NCBI RefSeq assembly: GCF_036320965.1
Contig: NC_092225.1
Location: 72,205,108 to 72,269,107 of the forward strand
Direction of reading: 5' to 3'
DNA length: 64,000 nt
DNA from: Panulirus ornatus
Lineage: Eukaryota; Arthropoda; Malacostraca; Decapoda; Palinuridae
The notes under the pieces are model-generated. The model did no database searches. It was not told where the DNA came from and saw only the letters and a list, made by a program, of their open reading frames with translations. The position numbers and the translations under genes are program-made. Positions 10,494 through 20,639 of this stretch are shown here, in pieces; positions within the stretch are counted from its first letter, which is position 1; the number at the start of each line of letters is the position of its first letter.

Positions 10494-11225
10494 ATGGCTT
10501 CTGAAAATAACACCAACCTGAACCCTCCCACTACCACTACATATACTATGTACAGCTCTCCCACTACCACTACATATATCATGTTTACCACTCCCACTAC
10601 CACAACATATATCATGTTCACCCCTCCCACTACCACTACATATATCATGTTCACTCCTCCCACTACCACTACATATATCATGTTTACCACTCCCACTACC
10701 ACTACATATATCATGTTCACTCCTCCCACTACCACTACATATACCATGTACAGCTCTCTCACTACCACTACATATACCACGTACAGCTCTCCCACTACCA
10801 CTACATATACCATGTACAGCTCTCTCACTACCACTACATATACCACGTACAGCTCTCCCACTACCACTACATATATCATGTTTACCTCTCCTACAACCAC
10901 TACATATACCATGTACAGCTCTCTCACTATCACTATATATATCATGTTCACTCCTCCTACTACCACTACATATTCCATGTACAGCTCTCCCGCTACCACT
11001 ACATACACAACATGTTCATCTCTCCCTCTGCATATATCACCTTCTAAAACGAAAACATATAAAATTCTATATAGGGAGGATGTTCTCTCAAATCTAAATT
11101 GTTATTTGTTTACTTTTGCAGTTAGTGGAAGTCAATATTGCCAGCAGTGGTGGCAGCTTCCGGACGCCCAACCTAAAATATGGGAAAGTAAAACACAGAC
11201 TCGACCTCACAACGGTTATTTCTGA
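10494..11225 (+). CDS. Possible open frame made of 11-residue Thr/Tyr repeats (doubtful gene)
   Basis: A 243-codon frame opens with [12 protein letters not shown] and then runs through about 14 repeats of an 11-residue unit, PTTTTYxMxxx. Two flavours exist: YIMFTPP and YTMYSSL. The unit is 33 bp, so the frame survives by arithmetic, and the opposite strand is open as well, which argues against real selection for protein. The composition resembles low-complexity Thr-rich mucin-like stretches, but no signal peptide, cysteine pattern or known domain is visible. The frame ends in about 65 non-repeat residues that run over a candidate splice acceptor (11121). I think it is more likely a minisatellite than a gene. 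Confidence 0.15.
   Translation: MASENNTNLNPPTTTTYTMYSSPTTTTYIMFTTPTTTTYIMFTPPTTTTYIMFTPPTTTTYIMFTTPTTTTYIMFTPPTTTTYTMYSSLTTTTYTTYSSPTTTTYTMYSSLTTTTYTTYSSPTTTTYIMFTSPTTTTYTMYSSLTITIYIMFTPPTTTTYSMYSSPATTTYTTCSSLPLHISPSKTKTYKILYREDVLSNLNCYLFTFAVSGSQYCQQWWQLPDAQPKIWESKTQTRPHNGYF
10527..11020. repeat. 33-bp minisatellite, about 15 units
   Basis: Units share CCCACTACCACTACATATA with a 33-bp period. Unit ends alternate between CATGTTCACTCCT and CATGTACAGCTCT types. Confidence 0.95.
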
Positions 11226-11226
11226 C
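11122..11226 (+). other. Candidate exon fragment (speculative)
   Basis: A pyrimidine-rich stretch ending TTTACTTTTGCAG (to 11121) looks like a 3' splice site. It is followed by an open, non-repetitive reading, [20 protein letters not shown] and about 18 further residues. A weak donor-like GTACAG follows AAAAAT at about 11237. No domain recognised. This is a pattern by eye only. Confidence 0.12.
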
Positions 11227-11260
11227 TTGAAAAATGTACAGAAAACGATATTAAAAAGTA

Positions 11261-11263
<3 letters not shown>

Positions 11264-11319
<56 letters not shown>
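11264..11319. repeat. (TA)n microsatellite
   Basis: Abuts the T-run that is the complement of the LINE copy 2 A-tail. Confidence 0.97.
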
Positions 11320-11336
<17 letters not shown>

Positions 11337-11542
11337 TTTTTGCCGCTGTCTCCCGCGTTTGCGAGGTAGCGCAAGGAAACAGACGAAAGAAATGGCCCAA
11401 CCCACCCCCATACACATGTATATACATACGTCCACACACGCAAATATACATACCTACACAGCTTTCCATGGCTTACCCCAGACGCTTCACATGCCCTGAT
11501 TCAATCCACTGACAGCACGTCAACCCCGGTATACCACATCGC

Positions 11543-11547
<5 letters not shown>

Positions 11548-11605
<58 letters not shown>
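11548..11605. repeat. (TA)n microsatellite inside LINE copy 2
   Basis: Occupies the position of the deleted linker and reverse transcriptase. Confidence 0.95.
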
Positions 11606-11606
<1 letters not shown>

Positions 11607-11611
11607 TATAC

Positions 11612-12407
11612 TAATCTTCACCTTAGCCTCCACAAGATAATGATCAGACATCCCTCCAGTTGCACCTCTCAGCACATTAACATCCAAAAGTCTCTCTTTC
11701 GCACGCCTGTCAATTAACACGTAATCCAATAACGCTCTCTGGCCATCTCTCCTACTTACATAAGTATACTTATGTATATCTCGCTTTTTAAACCAGGTAT
11801 TCCCAATCATCAGTCCTTTTTCAGCACATAAATCTACAAGCTCTTCACCATTTCCATTTACAACACTGAACACCCCATGCATACCAATTATTCCCTCAAC
11901 TGCCACATTACTCACCTTTGCATTCAAATCACCCATCACTATAACCCGGTCTCGTGCATCAAAACCGCTAACACACTCATTTAGCTGCTCCCAAAACACT
12001 TGCCTCTCATGATCTTTCTTCTCATGCCCAGGTGCATATGCACCAATAATCACCCACCTCTCTCCATCAACTTTCAATTTTACCCATATTAATCGAGAAT
12101 TTACTTTCTTACATTCTATCACATACTCCCACAACTCCTGTTTCAGGAGTATTGCTACTCCTTCCCTTGCTCTTGTCCTCTCACTAACCCCTGACTTCAC
12201 TCCCCAGACATTTCCAAACCACTCCTCCCCTTTACCCTTGAGCTTCGTTTCACTCAGAGCCAAAACATCCAGGTTCCTTTCCTCAAACATACTACCTATC
12301 TCTCCTTTTTTCACATCTTGGTTACATCCACACACATTTAGGCACCCCACTCTGAGCCTTCGAGGAGGATGATCACTCCCCGCGTGACTCCTTCTTCTGT
12401 TTCCCAT
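11612..12407 (-). pseudogene. APE-type endonuclease domain of RTE ORF, 3'-truncated
   Basis: The ATG at 12405-12407 gives MGNRRRSHAGSDHPPRR and then LRVGCLNVCGC (catalytic Asn near residue 24), LALSETKLKG (Glu near 53), GAYAPG (near 122), VMGDLNAKV (Asp and Asn near 158-160), LLDYVLIDRR (near 228) and SDHYLVEAKVKI (Asp-His near 255). These are the ordered motifs of the exonuclease-endonuclease-phosphatase fold used by RTE LINEs to nick target DNA for target-primed reverse transcription. About 265 residues are present, the usual size for this domain, with no internal stop. The open frame then runs through the TA array as IYIYIY and ends at the native LINE stop codon, so a protein of 295 residues could be read, but without reverse transcriptase it cannot be autonomous. 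The start is supported by a clean 5' UTR upstream. Confidence 0.85.
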
Positions 12408-12529
12408 TTTAGAAAGTTAATACAAGGAGGGGAGGATTTCCGGCCCCCCGCTCCCGTCCCCTCTAGTCGCTTTCTACGACACGCGAGGAATACGTGGGAA
12501 GTATTCTTTCACCCCTATCCCCAGGGATA
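12408..12529 (-). promoter_or_regulatory. RTE 5' UTR / likely internal promoter region
   Basis: About 122 bp from the CCCTGGGG end to the ATG. It is nearly identical (about 92 percent by eye) to the first 110 bp of the nine SIDE copies. Intact non-LTR elements normally carry their promoter here; I see no clear RNA polymerase III A/B box, so promoter function is inferred from position only. Confidence 0.6.
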
Positions 12530-12545
12530 ATATACATATATATAT

Positions 12546-12578
<33 letters not shown>

Positions 12579-12625
12579 TATGCACATACACACACACACA
12601 CACACATACATATATATACATATGA
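12530..12625. repeat. Compound TA/CA microsatellite
   Basis: Short TA and CA runs between the 5' end of LINE copy 2 and unique flank. Confidence 0.9.
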
Positions 12626-13032
12626 AAAATGTAAGAAACAATTTAGAAAACAATCTTTTAGCTTGAAATGAATGAAAAAAAATGAATGTCACATAATGGT
12701 TCAACCTCTGTCTATGGAAAAGGAAATGTACAATTTATTCACACAAACGTCAATAGCAGTTCTCATCAATTTCACCACTGTGTCAATAAGCTTCAATGTC
12801 TAAGCTACATTTTTCTCCAACTTCACTATTTTCTTGTCAAAAACACCATGCATGAAAACTATCACTCCAATAACACAATAGAAGACGAAGTCTCTTGTCT
12901 TGGTACTCTGCTGCTGGTGCTGCTGCTACTGCTGCTCTTAGTGGTGCTGTTGCCGCTGCCGCTGGTGTTGAAGTGGGCAGCGAGCAAGGTTGGTGGACTC
13001 ATCACGGACACAGAAGGTGTTCCTTGCCTTCT
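12626..13032 (+). other. Flank containing a Leu-rich CTG-type stretch, in frame with LINE copy 3
   Basis: An open frame starts at 12686 and reads 115 residues before the RTE homology begins. It contains a run of about 25 hydrophobic residues (LLLVLLLLLLLVVLLPLPLV) encoded by an imperfect CTG/CTT repeat at 12905-12975. It looks like a membrane segment but is simple sequence. No relation to RTE proteins is seen, so this is probably flank that happens to be open. Confidence 0.4.
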
Positions 13033-15193
13033 AAAGGTGGTGAGAGTAAGTGAGCTTGGGAAGGAGACCTGTGTGGGGAAGTACCAGGAGAGACTGTGTA
13101 CAGAATGGAAAAAGGTGAGAACAATGGAAGTAAGGGGAGTGGGGGAGGAATGGGATGTATTTAGGGAATCAGTGATGGATTGCGCAAAAGATGCTTGTGG
13201 CATGAGAAGAGTGGGAGGTGGGCTGTTTAGAAAGGGTAGTGAGTGGTGGGATGAAGAAGTAAGAGTATTAGTGAAAGAGAAGAGAGAGGCATTTGGACGA
13301 TTTTTGCAGGGAAAAAATGCAATTGAGTGGGAGAAGTATAAAAGAAAGAGACAGGAGGTCAAGAGAAAGGTGCAAGAGGTGAAAAAAAGGGCAAATGAGA
13401 GTTGGGGTGAGAGACTATCAGTAAATTTTAGGGAGAATAAAAAGATGTTCTGGAAGGAGGTAAATAGGGTGCGTAAGACAAGGGAGCAAATGGGAACTTC
13501 AGTGAAGGGCGTAAATGGGGAGGTGATAACAAGTAGCGGTGATGTGAGAAGGAGATGGAATGAGTATTTTGAAGGTTTGTTGAATGTGTCTGATGACAGA
13601 GTGGCAGATATAGGGTGTTTTGGTCGAGGTGGTGTGCAAAGTGAGAGGGTTAGGGAAAATGATTTGGTAAACAGAGAAGAGGTAGTAAAAGCTTTGCGGA
13701 AGATGAAAGCCGGCAAGGCAGCAGGTTTGGATGGTATTGCAGTGGAATTTATTAAGAAAGGGGGTGACTGTATTGTTGACTGGTTGGTAAGGTTATTTAA
13801 TGTATGTATGACTCATGGTGAGGTGCCTGAGGATTGGCGGAATGCGTGCATAGTGCCATTGTACAAAGGCAAAGGGGATAAGAGTGAGTGCTCAAATTAC
13901 AGAGGTATAAGTTTGTTGAGTATTCCTGGTAAATTATATGGGAGGGTATTGATTGAGAGGGTGAAGGCATGTACAGAGCATCAGATTGGGGAAGAGCAGT
14001 GCGGTTTCAGAAGTGGTAGAGGATGTGTGGATCAGGTGTTTGCTTTGAAGAATGTATGTGAGAAATACTTAGAAAAGCAAATGGATTTGTATGTAGCATT
14101 TATGGATCTGGAGAAGGCATATGATAGAGTTGATAGAGATGCTCTGTGGAAGGTATTAAGAATATATGGTGTGGGAGGCAAGTTGTTAGAAGCAGTGAAA
14201 AGTTTTTATCGAGGATGTAAGGCATGTGTACGTGTAGGAAGAGAGGAAAGTGATTGGTTCTCAGTGAATGTAGGTTTGCGGCAGGGGTGTGTGATGTCTC
14301 CATGGTTGTTTAATTTGTTTATGGATGGGGTTGTAAGGGAGGTAAATGCAAGAGTCCTGGAAAGAGGGGCAAGTATGAAGTCTGTTGGGGATGAGAGAGC
14401 TTGGGAAGTGAGTCAGTTGTTGTTCGCTGATGATACAGCGCTGGTGGCTGATTCATGTGAGAAACTGCAGAAGCTGGTGACTGAGTTTGGTAAAGTGTGT
14501 GGAAGAAGAAAGTTGAGAGTAAATGTGAATAAGAGCAAGGTTATTAGGTACAGTAGGGGTGAGGGTCAAGTCAATTGGGAGGTGAGTTTGAATGGAGAAA
14601 AACTGGAGGAAGTGAAGTGTTTTAGATATCTGGGAGTGGATCTGTCAGCGGATGGAACCATGGAAGCGGAAGTGGATCATAGGGTGGGGGAGGGGGCGAA
14701 AATTTTGGGAGCCTTGAAAAATGTGTGGAAGTCGAGAACATTATCTCGGAAAGCAAAAATGGGTATGTTTGAGGGAATAGTGGTTCCAACAATGTTGTAT
14801 GGTTGCGAGGCGTGGGCTATGGATAGAGATGTGCGCAGGAGGATGGATGTGCTGGAAATGAGATGTTTGAGGACAATGTGTGGTGTGAGGTGGTTTGATC
14901 GAGTAAGTAACGTAAGGGTAAGAGAGATGTGTGGAAATAAAAAGAGCGTGGTTGAGAGAGCAGAAGAGGGTGTTTTGAAATGGTTTGGGCACATGGAGAG
15001 AATGAGTGAGGAGAGATTGACCAAGAGGATATATGTGTCGGAGGTGGAGGGAACGAGGAGAAGAGGGAGACCAAATTGGAGGTGGAAAGATGGAGTGAAA
15101 AAGATTTTGTGTGATCGGGGCCTGAACATGCAGGAGGGTGAAAGGAGGGCAAGAAATAGAGTGAATTGGAGTCATGTGGTATACAGGGGTTGA
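13033..15193 (+). pseudogene. RTE reverse transcriptase and C-terminal domain, open but lacking the endonuclease
   Basis: This 720-codon part of an uninterrupted 835-codon frame (start 12686) carries the full RT palm and finger motif set. In ORF numbering it has LYKGKGDKSECSNYRGISLL near 392-411, CGFRSGRGCVDQVF near 436, motif A FMDLEKAYDRVD near 472 (catalytic Asp), motif B GLRQGCVMSPWLFNLFMDG near 530, motif C LLFADDTALV near 580 (catalytic Asp pair), motif D NVNKSKVI near 614 and FRYLGVDLSADGT near 645. A basic C-terminal region follows, with GCEAWAMD, VRWFDRVSNVRVREMCG, HMERMSEERLTKRIYV and RGRPNWRWKDGVKKIL. In RTE elements this protein copies element RNA at a nicked target. All catalytic residues are present and no frameshift is seen, so the domain could be active, but the copy has no 5' UTR or endonuclease. 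Confidence 0.9.
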
Positions 15194-15379
15194 CGTGCTG
15201 TCAGTGGATTGAAGCAAGGCATGTGAAGCGTCTGGGGTAAACCATGGAAAGCTGTGTAGGTATGTATATTTGCGTGTGTGGACGTGTGTATGTACATGTG
15301 TATGGGGGGGGGGGGGTTGGGCCATTTCTTTCGTCTGTTTCCTTGCGCTACCTCGCAAACGCGGGAGACAGCGACAAAG

Positions 15380-15423
<44 letters not shown>
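13033..15423 (+). mobile_element. RTE LINE family A, copy 3, 5'-truncated with intact RT
   Basis: Starts at KVVRVSELGKE, just after the endonuclease boundary, and runs through linker, reverse transcriptase, C-terminal domain, stop (15191-15193), a 190-bp 3' UTR, the tail motif (15344-15375) and a long A-run (to 15423), then (TA)n. It is the longest and best-preserved LINE piece in the window. The copy is tail-to-tail with a minus-strand SIDE at 15470. Confidence 0.92.

Positions 15424-15456
<33 letters not shown>
15424..15456. repeat. (TA)n microsatellite
   Basis: Between the A-tail of LINE copy 3 and a T-run leading into the SIDE tail. Confidence 0.95.
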
Positions 15457-15457
<1 letters not shown>

Positions 15458-15469
15458 TTTTTTTATATA

Positions 15470-15688
15470 TACTGTTCGCTATTTCCCGCGTTAGCGAGGT
15501 AGGTTAAGAACAGAGGTGTGAGCCTTTGAGGGAATGTCCTCACTTGGCCCCCTTCTCTGTTCCTTCTTCTGGAAAATCAAAAACGAGAGAGGAGGATTTC
15601 CAGACCCCCGCTCCCTCCCCTTTTAGTCGTCTTTTACGACAAGTACGGAATACGTGGGAAGTATTCTTTCTCCCTATCCCAAGGGATG
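15470..15688 (-). mobile_element. SIDE copy 2
   Basis: Full-length on the minus strand: 5' end TATCCC palindrome variant at 15675-15688, tail motif at 15478-15510. Tail-to-tail with LINE copy 3. Confidence 0.85.
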
Positions 15689-15693
15689 ATTAT

Positions 15694-15698
<5 letters not shown>

Positions 15699-15764
<66 letters not shown>
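15699..15764. repeat. (TA)n microsatellite
   Basis: Joins the 5' end of SIDE copy 2 to a 28-bp LINE scrap. Confidence 0.97.
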
Positions 15765-15767
<3 letters not shown>

Positions 15768-15792
15768 AGAGTTTTGGAAAGAGGGGCAAGTA
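15765..15792 (+). mobile_element. 28-bp scrap of RTE coding sequence
   Basis: GCAAGAGTTTTGGAAAGAGG and the next few bases match the ARVLERGAS codons between RT motifs B and C (compare 59578-59607). It is fused directly to a minus-strand 3' UTR at about 15792. Confidence 0.7.
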
Positions 15793-16102
15793 TGCGTTAG
15801 CCAGGTAGCGCAAGGAAACAGACGAAAGAATGGCCCAACCCACCCATATACACATGTATATACATACACGTCCACACACGCAAATATACATACCTATAAA
15901 TCTCAACGTATACATATATATACACACACAGACATATACATATATACACATGTACATAATTCATACTGTCTGCCTTTATTCATTCACATCGCCACCCCGC
16001 CACACATGAAATAACAACCCCCTCCCCTGCACGTGCGCGAGGTAGCGCTAGGAAAAGACAACAATGGCCACATTCGTTCACACTCAGTCTCTAGCTGTCA
16101 TG

Positions 16103-16106
<4 letters not shown>
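15793..16106 (-). mobile_element. RTE long-form 3' UTR with two tail motifs
   Basis: On the minus strand the order is: a family B-type UTR (GACAGCTAGAGACTGAGTG, about 16086-16104), a first tail-like motif (CCTAGCGCTACCTCGCGC, about 16036-16053), a TG-rich middle (15900-16010) shared with 48812-49006, the family A UTR (GGGTTGGGCCATTC, about 15823-15841) and a second tail motif (GCGCTACCTGGCTAACGC) cut off at 15792. The UTR therefore appears to be two tail modules in series. Confidence 0.7.

Positions 16107-16163
<57 letters not shown>
16107..16163. repeat. (TA)n microsatellite
   Basis: Between the long 3' UTR and the 5' end of SIDE copy 3. Confidence 0.97.
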
Positions 16164-16170
<7 letters not shown>

Positions 16171-16380
16171 GGGGATATGGGAGAAAGAATACTTCACACG
16201 CATTCCTTGCGTGTCGTACAAGGCGACTAAAAGGGGAGGGAGCGGGGGGCTGGAAATCCTCCCCTTTCGTTTTTTTTCTTATTTTCCAAAACAAGGGACA
16301 GAGAAGAGGGGGCCTCTAAGGCTCAGTCCTCTGTTCTTAACGCTACGTCGCTAACGCAGGAAATGGCGAATATGTATGAA
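16164..16380 (+). mobile_element. SIDE copy 3
   Basis: Full-length, from TATCCCTGGGGATATGGG to the tail GGAAATGGCGAATATGTATG, then a short TA run. Confidence 0.87.
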
Positions 16381-16587
16381 TATATATATCTCGTTAATGG
16401 GTTGGCCTTGATTAGGGCCTCAGCTGCTCGTGCCGTCTCAGTTAACACAGAAAAAAAAAATATATATATGACTCAAATCCCTTGTTTTCTGAATGGGTCT
16501 TGGTGTTACTGCAAAACCTGCAACACCAACCCTACTGCCTCGACCATCCTCACGCCTGAGCACACATACAGCAATACATCAAATAAA

Positions 16588-16589
<2 letters not shown>

Positions 16590-16626
<37 letters not shown>
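16590..16626. repeat. (CA)n microsatellite
   Basis: Pure CA run. Confidence 0.95.
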
Positions 16627-16627
<1 letters not shown>

Positions 16628-16639
16628 CGATGATAAGTA

Positions 16640-17200
16640 TCGCTAAATCCAACAGCCACTCTGACGTCACGGAGATGGTGGAGGGTGGGAGGGAGGGAGG
16701 GAGGGATGGGGTACGAGAGAGTTGCCGTTCGGTCCAGCCTGTTGTTCTATATATAGCCTTGATCATCCACCTGACAGTATCATTCAAAAATCAAAATGTA
16801 ATTTTCTCACATTTTTATTACCTGTTCGATAACTCCAGCCTGACGACGTTCCATACAGGATTTATTTTCAGTTTTGTATTCACTCACATGAGGTATCTGG
16901 TAACCCCGCCCCCCTCGTGACGTCAGGGAAATACGTCGATCAATATTTTGAAATATAATCATCCAATACAAACGTAATCATAATAAATTACTTTTACAAC
17001 TTAATTGATCTATGTGCTGGTGGTAACCCATCTACAATCACAAACCTTGTAATTAGTAGTATATGAATATATATGACATTACAAGTTACATGATTAACAT
17101 GAAAAAACAAGTAATTTGTCTTAAGAAAAAAAAATGTATATTAATATGGCGACAGATATGAGTCAGTCAGCGGCCACTCAGCGAGCACCACAGTGAGAGT
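16640..17200. other. Unassigned AT-rich sequence
   Basis: Apart from a short GGGA run at about 16685-16705, no gene or repeat is recognised. Confidence 0.45.
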
Positions 17201-17334
17201 ACTTGACACGTGACCGGTCAAGGCAACACGTGTGTCCGGCGGGCCAACACCACCTCACAGGTGGACACCCCCTTCATGGCCTCCGGCAGGTAGCGCCTGG
17301 ACCCCCGCTGACAGCCTCCACCATCCTTCCTCAA

Positions 17335-17575
17335 CAGCCCGGTAGCCACTCCGTCCGTCAGCCATACTGCCCGTCAGCCTCACCGCCCGTCAGCCACTCC
17401 GCCCGTCAGCCTTACCACCCGTCAGCCTCACCGCCCGTCAGCCACACTGCTCGTCAGCCTTACCACCCGTCAGCCACACCGCCCGTCAGCCACACTGCTC
17501 GTCAGCCTCACCGCCCGTCAGCCTCACTGCCCGTCAGCCTTACCACCCGTCAGCCTCACCGCCCGTCAGTTTTCT
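17335..17575. repeat. 16-bp minisatellite, about 15 units
   Basis: Units of the form CCCGTCAGCCTCACCG at a 16-bp period. The open frame through it (17203-17580) is a by-product. Confidence 0.92.
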
Positions 17576-17647
17576 CCTAACACAGTGATAGGTCCAGCAC
17601 ACACACTGCCCATATCTCCCTCTACAGTGGCCTACATGGACCCATCA

Positions 17648-17810
17648 TCTGTTCGTTGTAGACAACGACTGTAGAATATTCAGAATATCTGTACGGTGTA
17701 GACAACGACTGTAGAATATTCAGAACATCTGTACGGTGTAGACAACGACTGTAGAATATTCAGAATATCTGTACGGTGTAGACAACGACTGTAGAATATT
17801 CAGAATATTC
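17648..17810. repeat. 40-bp tandem repeat, 4 units
   Basis: GACAACGACTGTAGAATATT recurs at 17661, 17701, 17741 and 17781, exactly 40 bp apart and nearly identical, which suggests recent duplication. Confidence 0.95.
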
Positions 17811-18166
17811 ATATTCATTCACGAGTCCTGCCCCCAGGGCGTCCCTGGTTGGCTCCAGCCTCTTAACTCATCCATCCCTTGATTTAAGGCCATTTCATTT
17901 TTCCCCCAAGATGGAGCGTCACGGGCAACTGCGTGATCTAATTAAAGCCATCTCATTGACGTACCCCAGCCAGAGCCAAGCACCCATGCTACCGACCACC
18001 ATCCTCCGGAGGATAAACACGTAGGGGAAGTGCGGGCCGACTGCCACAACAAGGATTCGAACATGTGCGGTTTCGAACTATATCAACCTGTTATGACCTG
18101 GCTGGTCAATCTCCCTTGATAAACCACACACTGACCTGAGATGCTCCTGTATATATACAAATGAAT

Positions 18167-18519
<353 letters not shown>

Positions 18520-18585
<66 letters not shown>
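18520..18585. repeat. (TA)n microsatellite
   Basis: Follows the A-tail of SIDE copy 4. Confidence 0.97.
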
Positions 18586-18586
<1 letters not shown>

Positions 18587-18636
18587 CACATTCTGAAGAC
18601 GAGTGAAGCAGGTGACCCTACGAAGCCTGCGTTTGA

Positions 18637-18725
18637 GAGGTCGAGCCAGGTGAGGTCGAGCCAGGTGAGGGCGAGCCAGGTGAGGGCGAGCCAGGTGAGG
18701 GCGAGCCAGGTGAGGGCGAGCCAGA
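18637..18725. repeat. 15-bp minisatellite, about 6 units
   Basis: Units GCGAGCCAGGTGAGG; the 15-bp period keeps a frame open on the minus strand (SPGSP repeats). Confidence 0.92.
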
Positions 18726-18729
18726 CGTC

Positions 18730-19270
18730 CTGATGCACCTTCTTAATTTAGCAGCCACGACACCTGAACCTCGCCTTCGCCAGGCAGGGACACCCACCTT
18801 CCCGCATCCTCCCGACGGTGGACCGGCCAGACAACTGCGGACCAACAGCGTCTCAGTCCGGCTCACTGATGGATGCCACACTAATAATAACCCCCGGATT
18901 AAGGGGGGTCTTTCTGGGGGGTAAGTATGGCAGGCCATCACTTCCTCCTCCACACGTCCCCAAAATACATCGGCCGGTCCTGCGGTGCGCATGGATAAAA
19001 ATCAATGAGTTCTTTAAAGCTCTTGTTCACTTGTACCTCACGAGCACGACTGGTCCGCCCCCTCCCTGAGCACGATAGGAGGAACCTCCTACAGGAGCAC
19101 GACCCTCGGGACACGACAGTATAATATTAAACCCGTCAGGACAACGGTACGACCGCTGACTGTGATGGCACGGCTTCTGACCCGACTGGAATGGTTGAGA
19201 TCTTAAGAGCAAGACTCTCACATCCGTGCGTCGTACTGTCGTGCATACATGTAGCGTACGTGTGAGGCAG
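18730..19270. other. Unassigned sequence
   Basis: No gene or mobile element recognised. Confidence 0.4.
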
Positions 19271-19274
19271 ATGT

Positions 19275-19400
19275 TAGCCACCTGGAGACTGACCACCTGG
19301 GAAGGTAAGTTAGATGACCCCCCCAACCACCTGGAGACTGACCACCTGGGAAGGTAAGTTAGATGACCCCCCCTAACCACCTGGAGACTGACAACCTAGA
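19275..19400. repeat. About 50-bp tandem repeat, 2.3 units
   Basis: CCACCTGGAGACTGACCACC and the following GGGAAGGTAAGTTAGATGAC recur twice. Confidence 0.85.
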
Positions 19401-19404
19401 AACG

Positions 19405-20220
19405 TGTCAGCGGAGTGACCACCTGGGGGGGAGAGGGGGGGGGGAGGGTCAGATTACCCAACTACACACACGATACCAGACTGGGGTCTGGATCTGTATT
19501 CAACCTAACACAACCAGTATACTCTATTACTGACTCGATGGCAGTACATCTTTAACCTGAAAACTCGACCAACCAACACTTCTAAAAGAAAAAAATAAAC
19601 ATGTTATTGTGAGGACGAGAGGAGACGTATGTTGGCCCCTGACGTGTCCACTACTTGTGGCCACCGTGATGATAATGTTGACTCACAAGATGAGGCGTGA
19701 GGCACCTCATAACGGGAGGAGGATCACGGCAACACAGGATAAGACGGTAAGACGATTTCTCTCTGCATATAGCTGGCGGTAAGCCTGACAAACAAGGGAA
19801 GGTGTGTGTGCGCGCCAGGGGCAAAGTATCGGCAACTCTCGCGTTAAGAAGGACAGGACTGGTGAGGACACGGGAGCACTGCTCTCCTGCCTGCTGACCT
19901 GACCACACAGGACCGCCGAGGGAGGGAGTGGCATCAGGTCCCTCACAGACTGGTTCAGTCCGACGTGTGCATCACAAGGAGGAGCAATACACACACACAC
20001 AAAAAAAAAAAAAAATCCCGGAGATAAGAGAGATATATGATAATTCACACACGGAAAATCGTGGAAGGTCTGATCCTCAAACCTTCATAAGAAGATAATT
20101 CCCTGCTGGAGTGACAGGCTGCCGAGGAAGCGCAAATTAAGTTAAAAGAAAAACAGCGGTGGTGGAGGAGGAGACGAGGGAAGACGACAAGCCTGTCAGG
20201 GGACGACTTCAGGAGAATAT
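19405..20220. other. Unassigned sequence
   Basis: Contains a G-run (19425-19447) and short homopolymers. No gene recognised. Confidence 0.4.
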
Positions 20221-20221
20221 A

Positions 20222-20335
20222 AGCTTCACCACAGGATGGCCCCAGGACTACAACTGGGAAATATAAGGATCGTAGGATGGCCCCAGGACTACTACTGGGA
20301 AATATAAAAATCACCAGAGGATGACCCTGGGACTT
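20222..20335. repeat. About 46-bp tandem repeat, 2.5 units
   Basis: GGATGGCCCCAGGACTAC and CTGGGAAATATAARGATC recur. Confidence 0.8.
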
Positions 20336-20639
20336 GTTCGTAATGCAAGATGAACAGCTTTCCTCGACAGTGGACCAGACCAGCCTGCCAGACCTGGCCC
20401 TCACGTAGCAGAGTGCGAGGGGGAGGATGTCACCCGAAAAAAAGTAATATAATGTAACAAACGACTTACCTTATTAACATCTACATACACGTCACTGACA
20501 CACTCAACCTCATAAATACACGTCCCGTTCTCTCACCCCACATACATGGCCACCTCTGCCAAACAAAGCCCTCCTGACACCAGTCTGTCAGTGGCTTATG
20601 AACACCAGAGAGGGAAAATAAACAAATTGTCTTTGGAAC

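Larger units (their letters stand above)
11320..12529 (-). mobile_element. RTE LINE family A, copy 2: 5' UTR + endonuclease + 3' UTR, RT replaced by (TA)n
   Basis: On the minus strand this copy has the defined 5' end (TATCCCTGGGGATAGGGG, 12512-12529), a 122-bp 5' UTR, the start of the RTE frame at 12407, an endonuclease reading to about 11612, a (TA)n array (11548-11605), and then the last codons of the same frame (WSDVVYRG) with the family A 3' UTR and an A-tail (11320-11547). The entire linker and reverse transcriptase are missing. It is the only copy in the window with a true LINE 5' end, and it shows that the SIDE 5' half is the LINE 5' UTR. Confidence 0.85.

Noticed and set aside
14741..15358. 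Long minus-strand frames over LINE copies (also 23781-24515, 59972-60688)
   Set aside because: They are the antisense shadows of the RTE C-terminal frame, as the plus-strand or LINE-sense reading has the recognised motifs.
11320..15423. One twin-primed LINE with an inverted 5' half (endonuclease on minus, RT on plus, breakpoints nearly adjacent in the element)
   Set aside because: The minus-strand part has its own 3' UTR and A-tail, and 500 bp of unrelated sequence separates the halves, so two insertions fit better. The near-adjacent breakpoints remain a curiosity.
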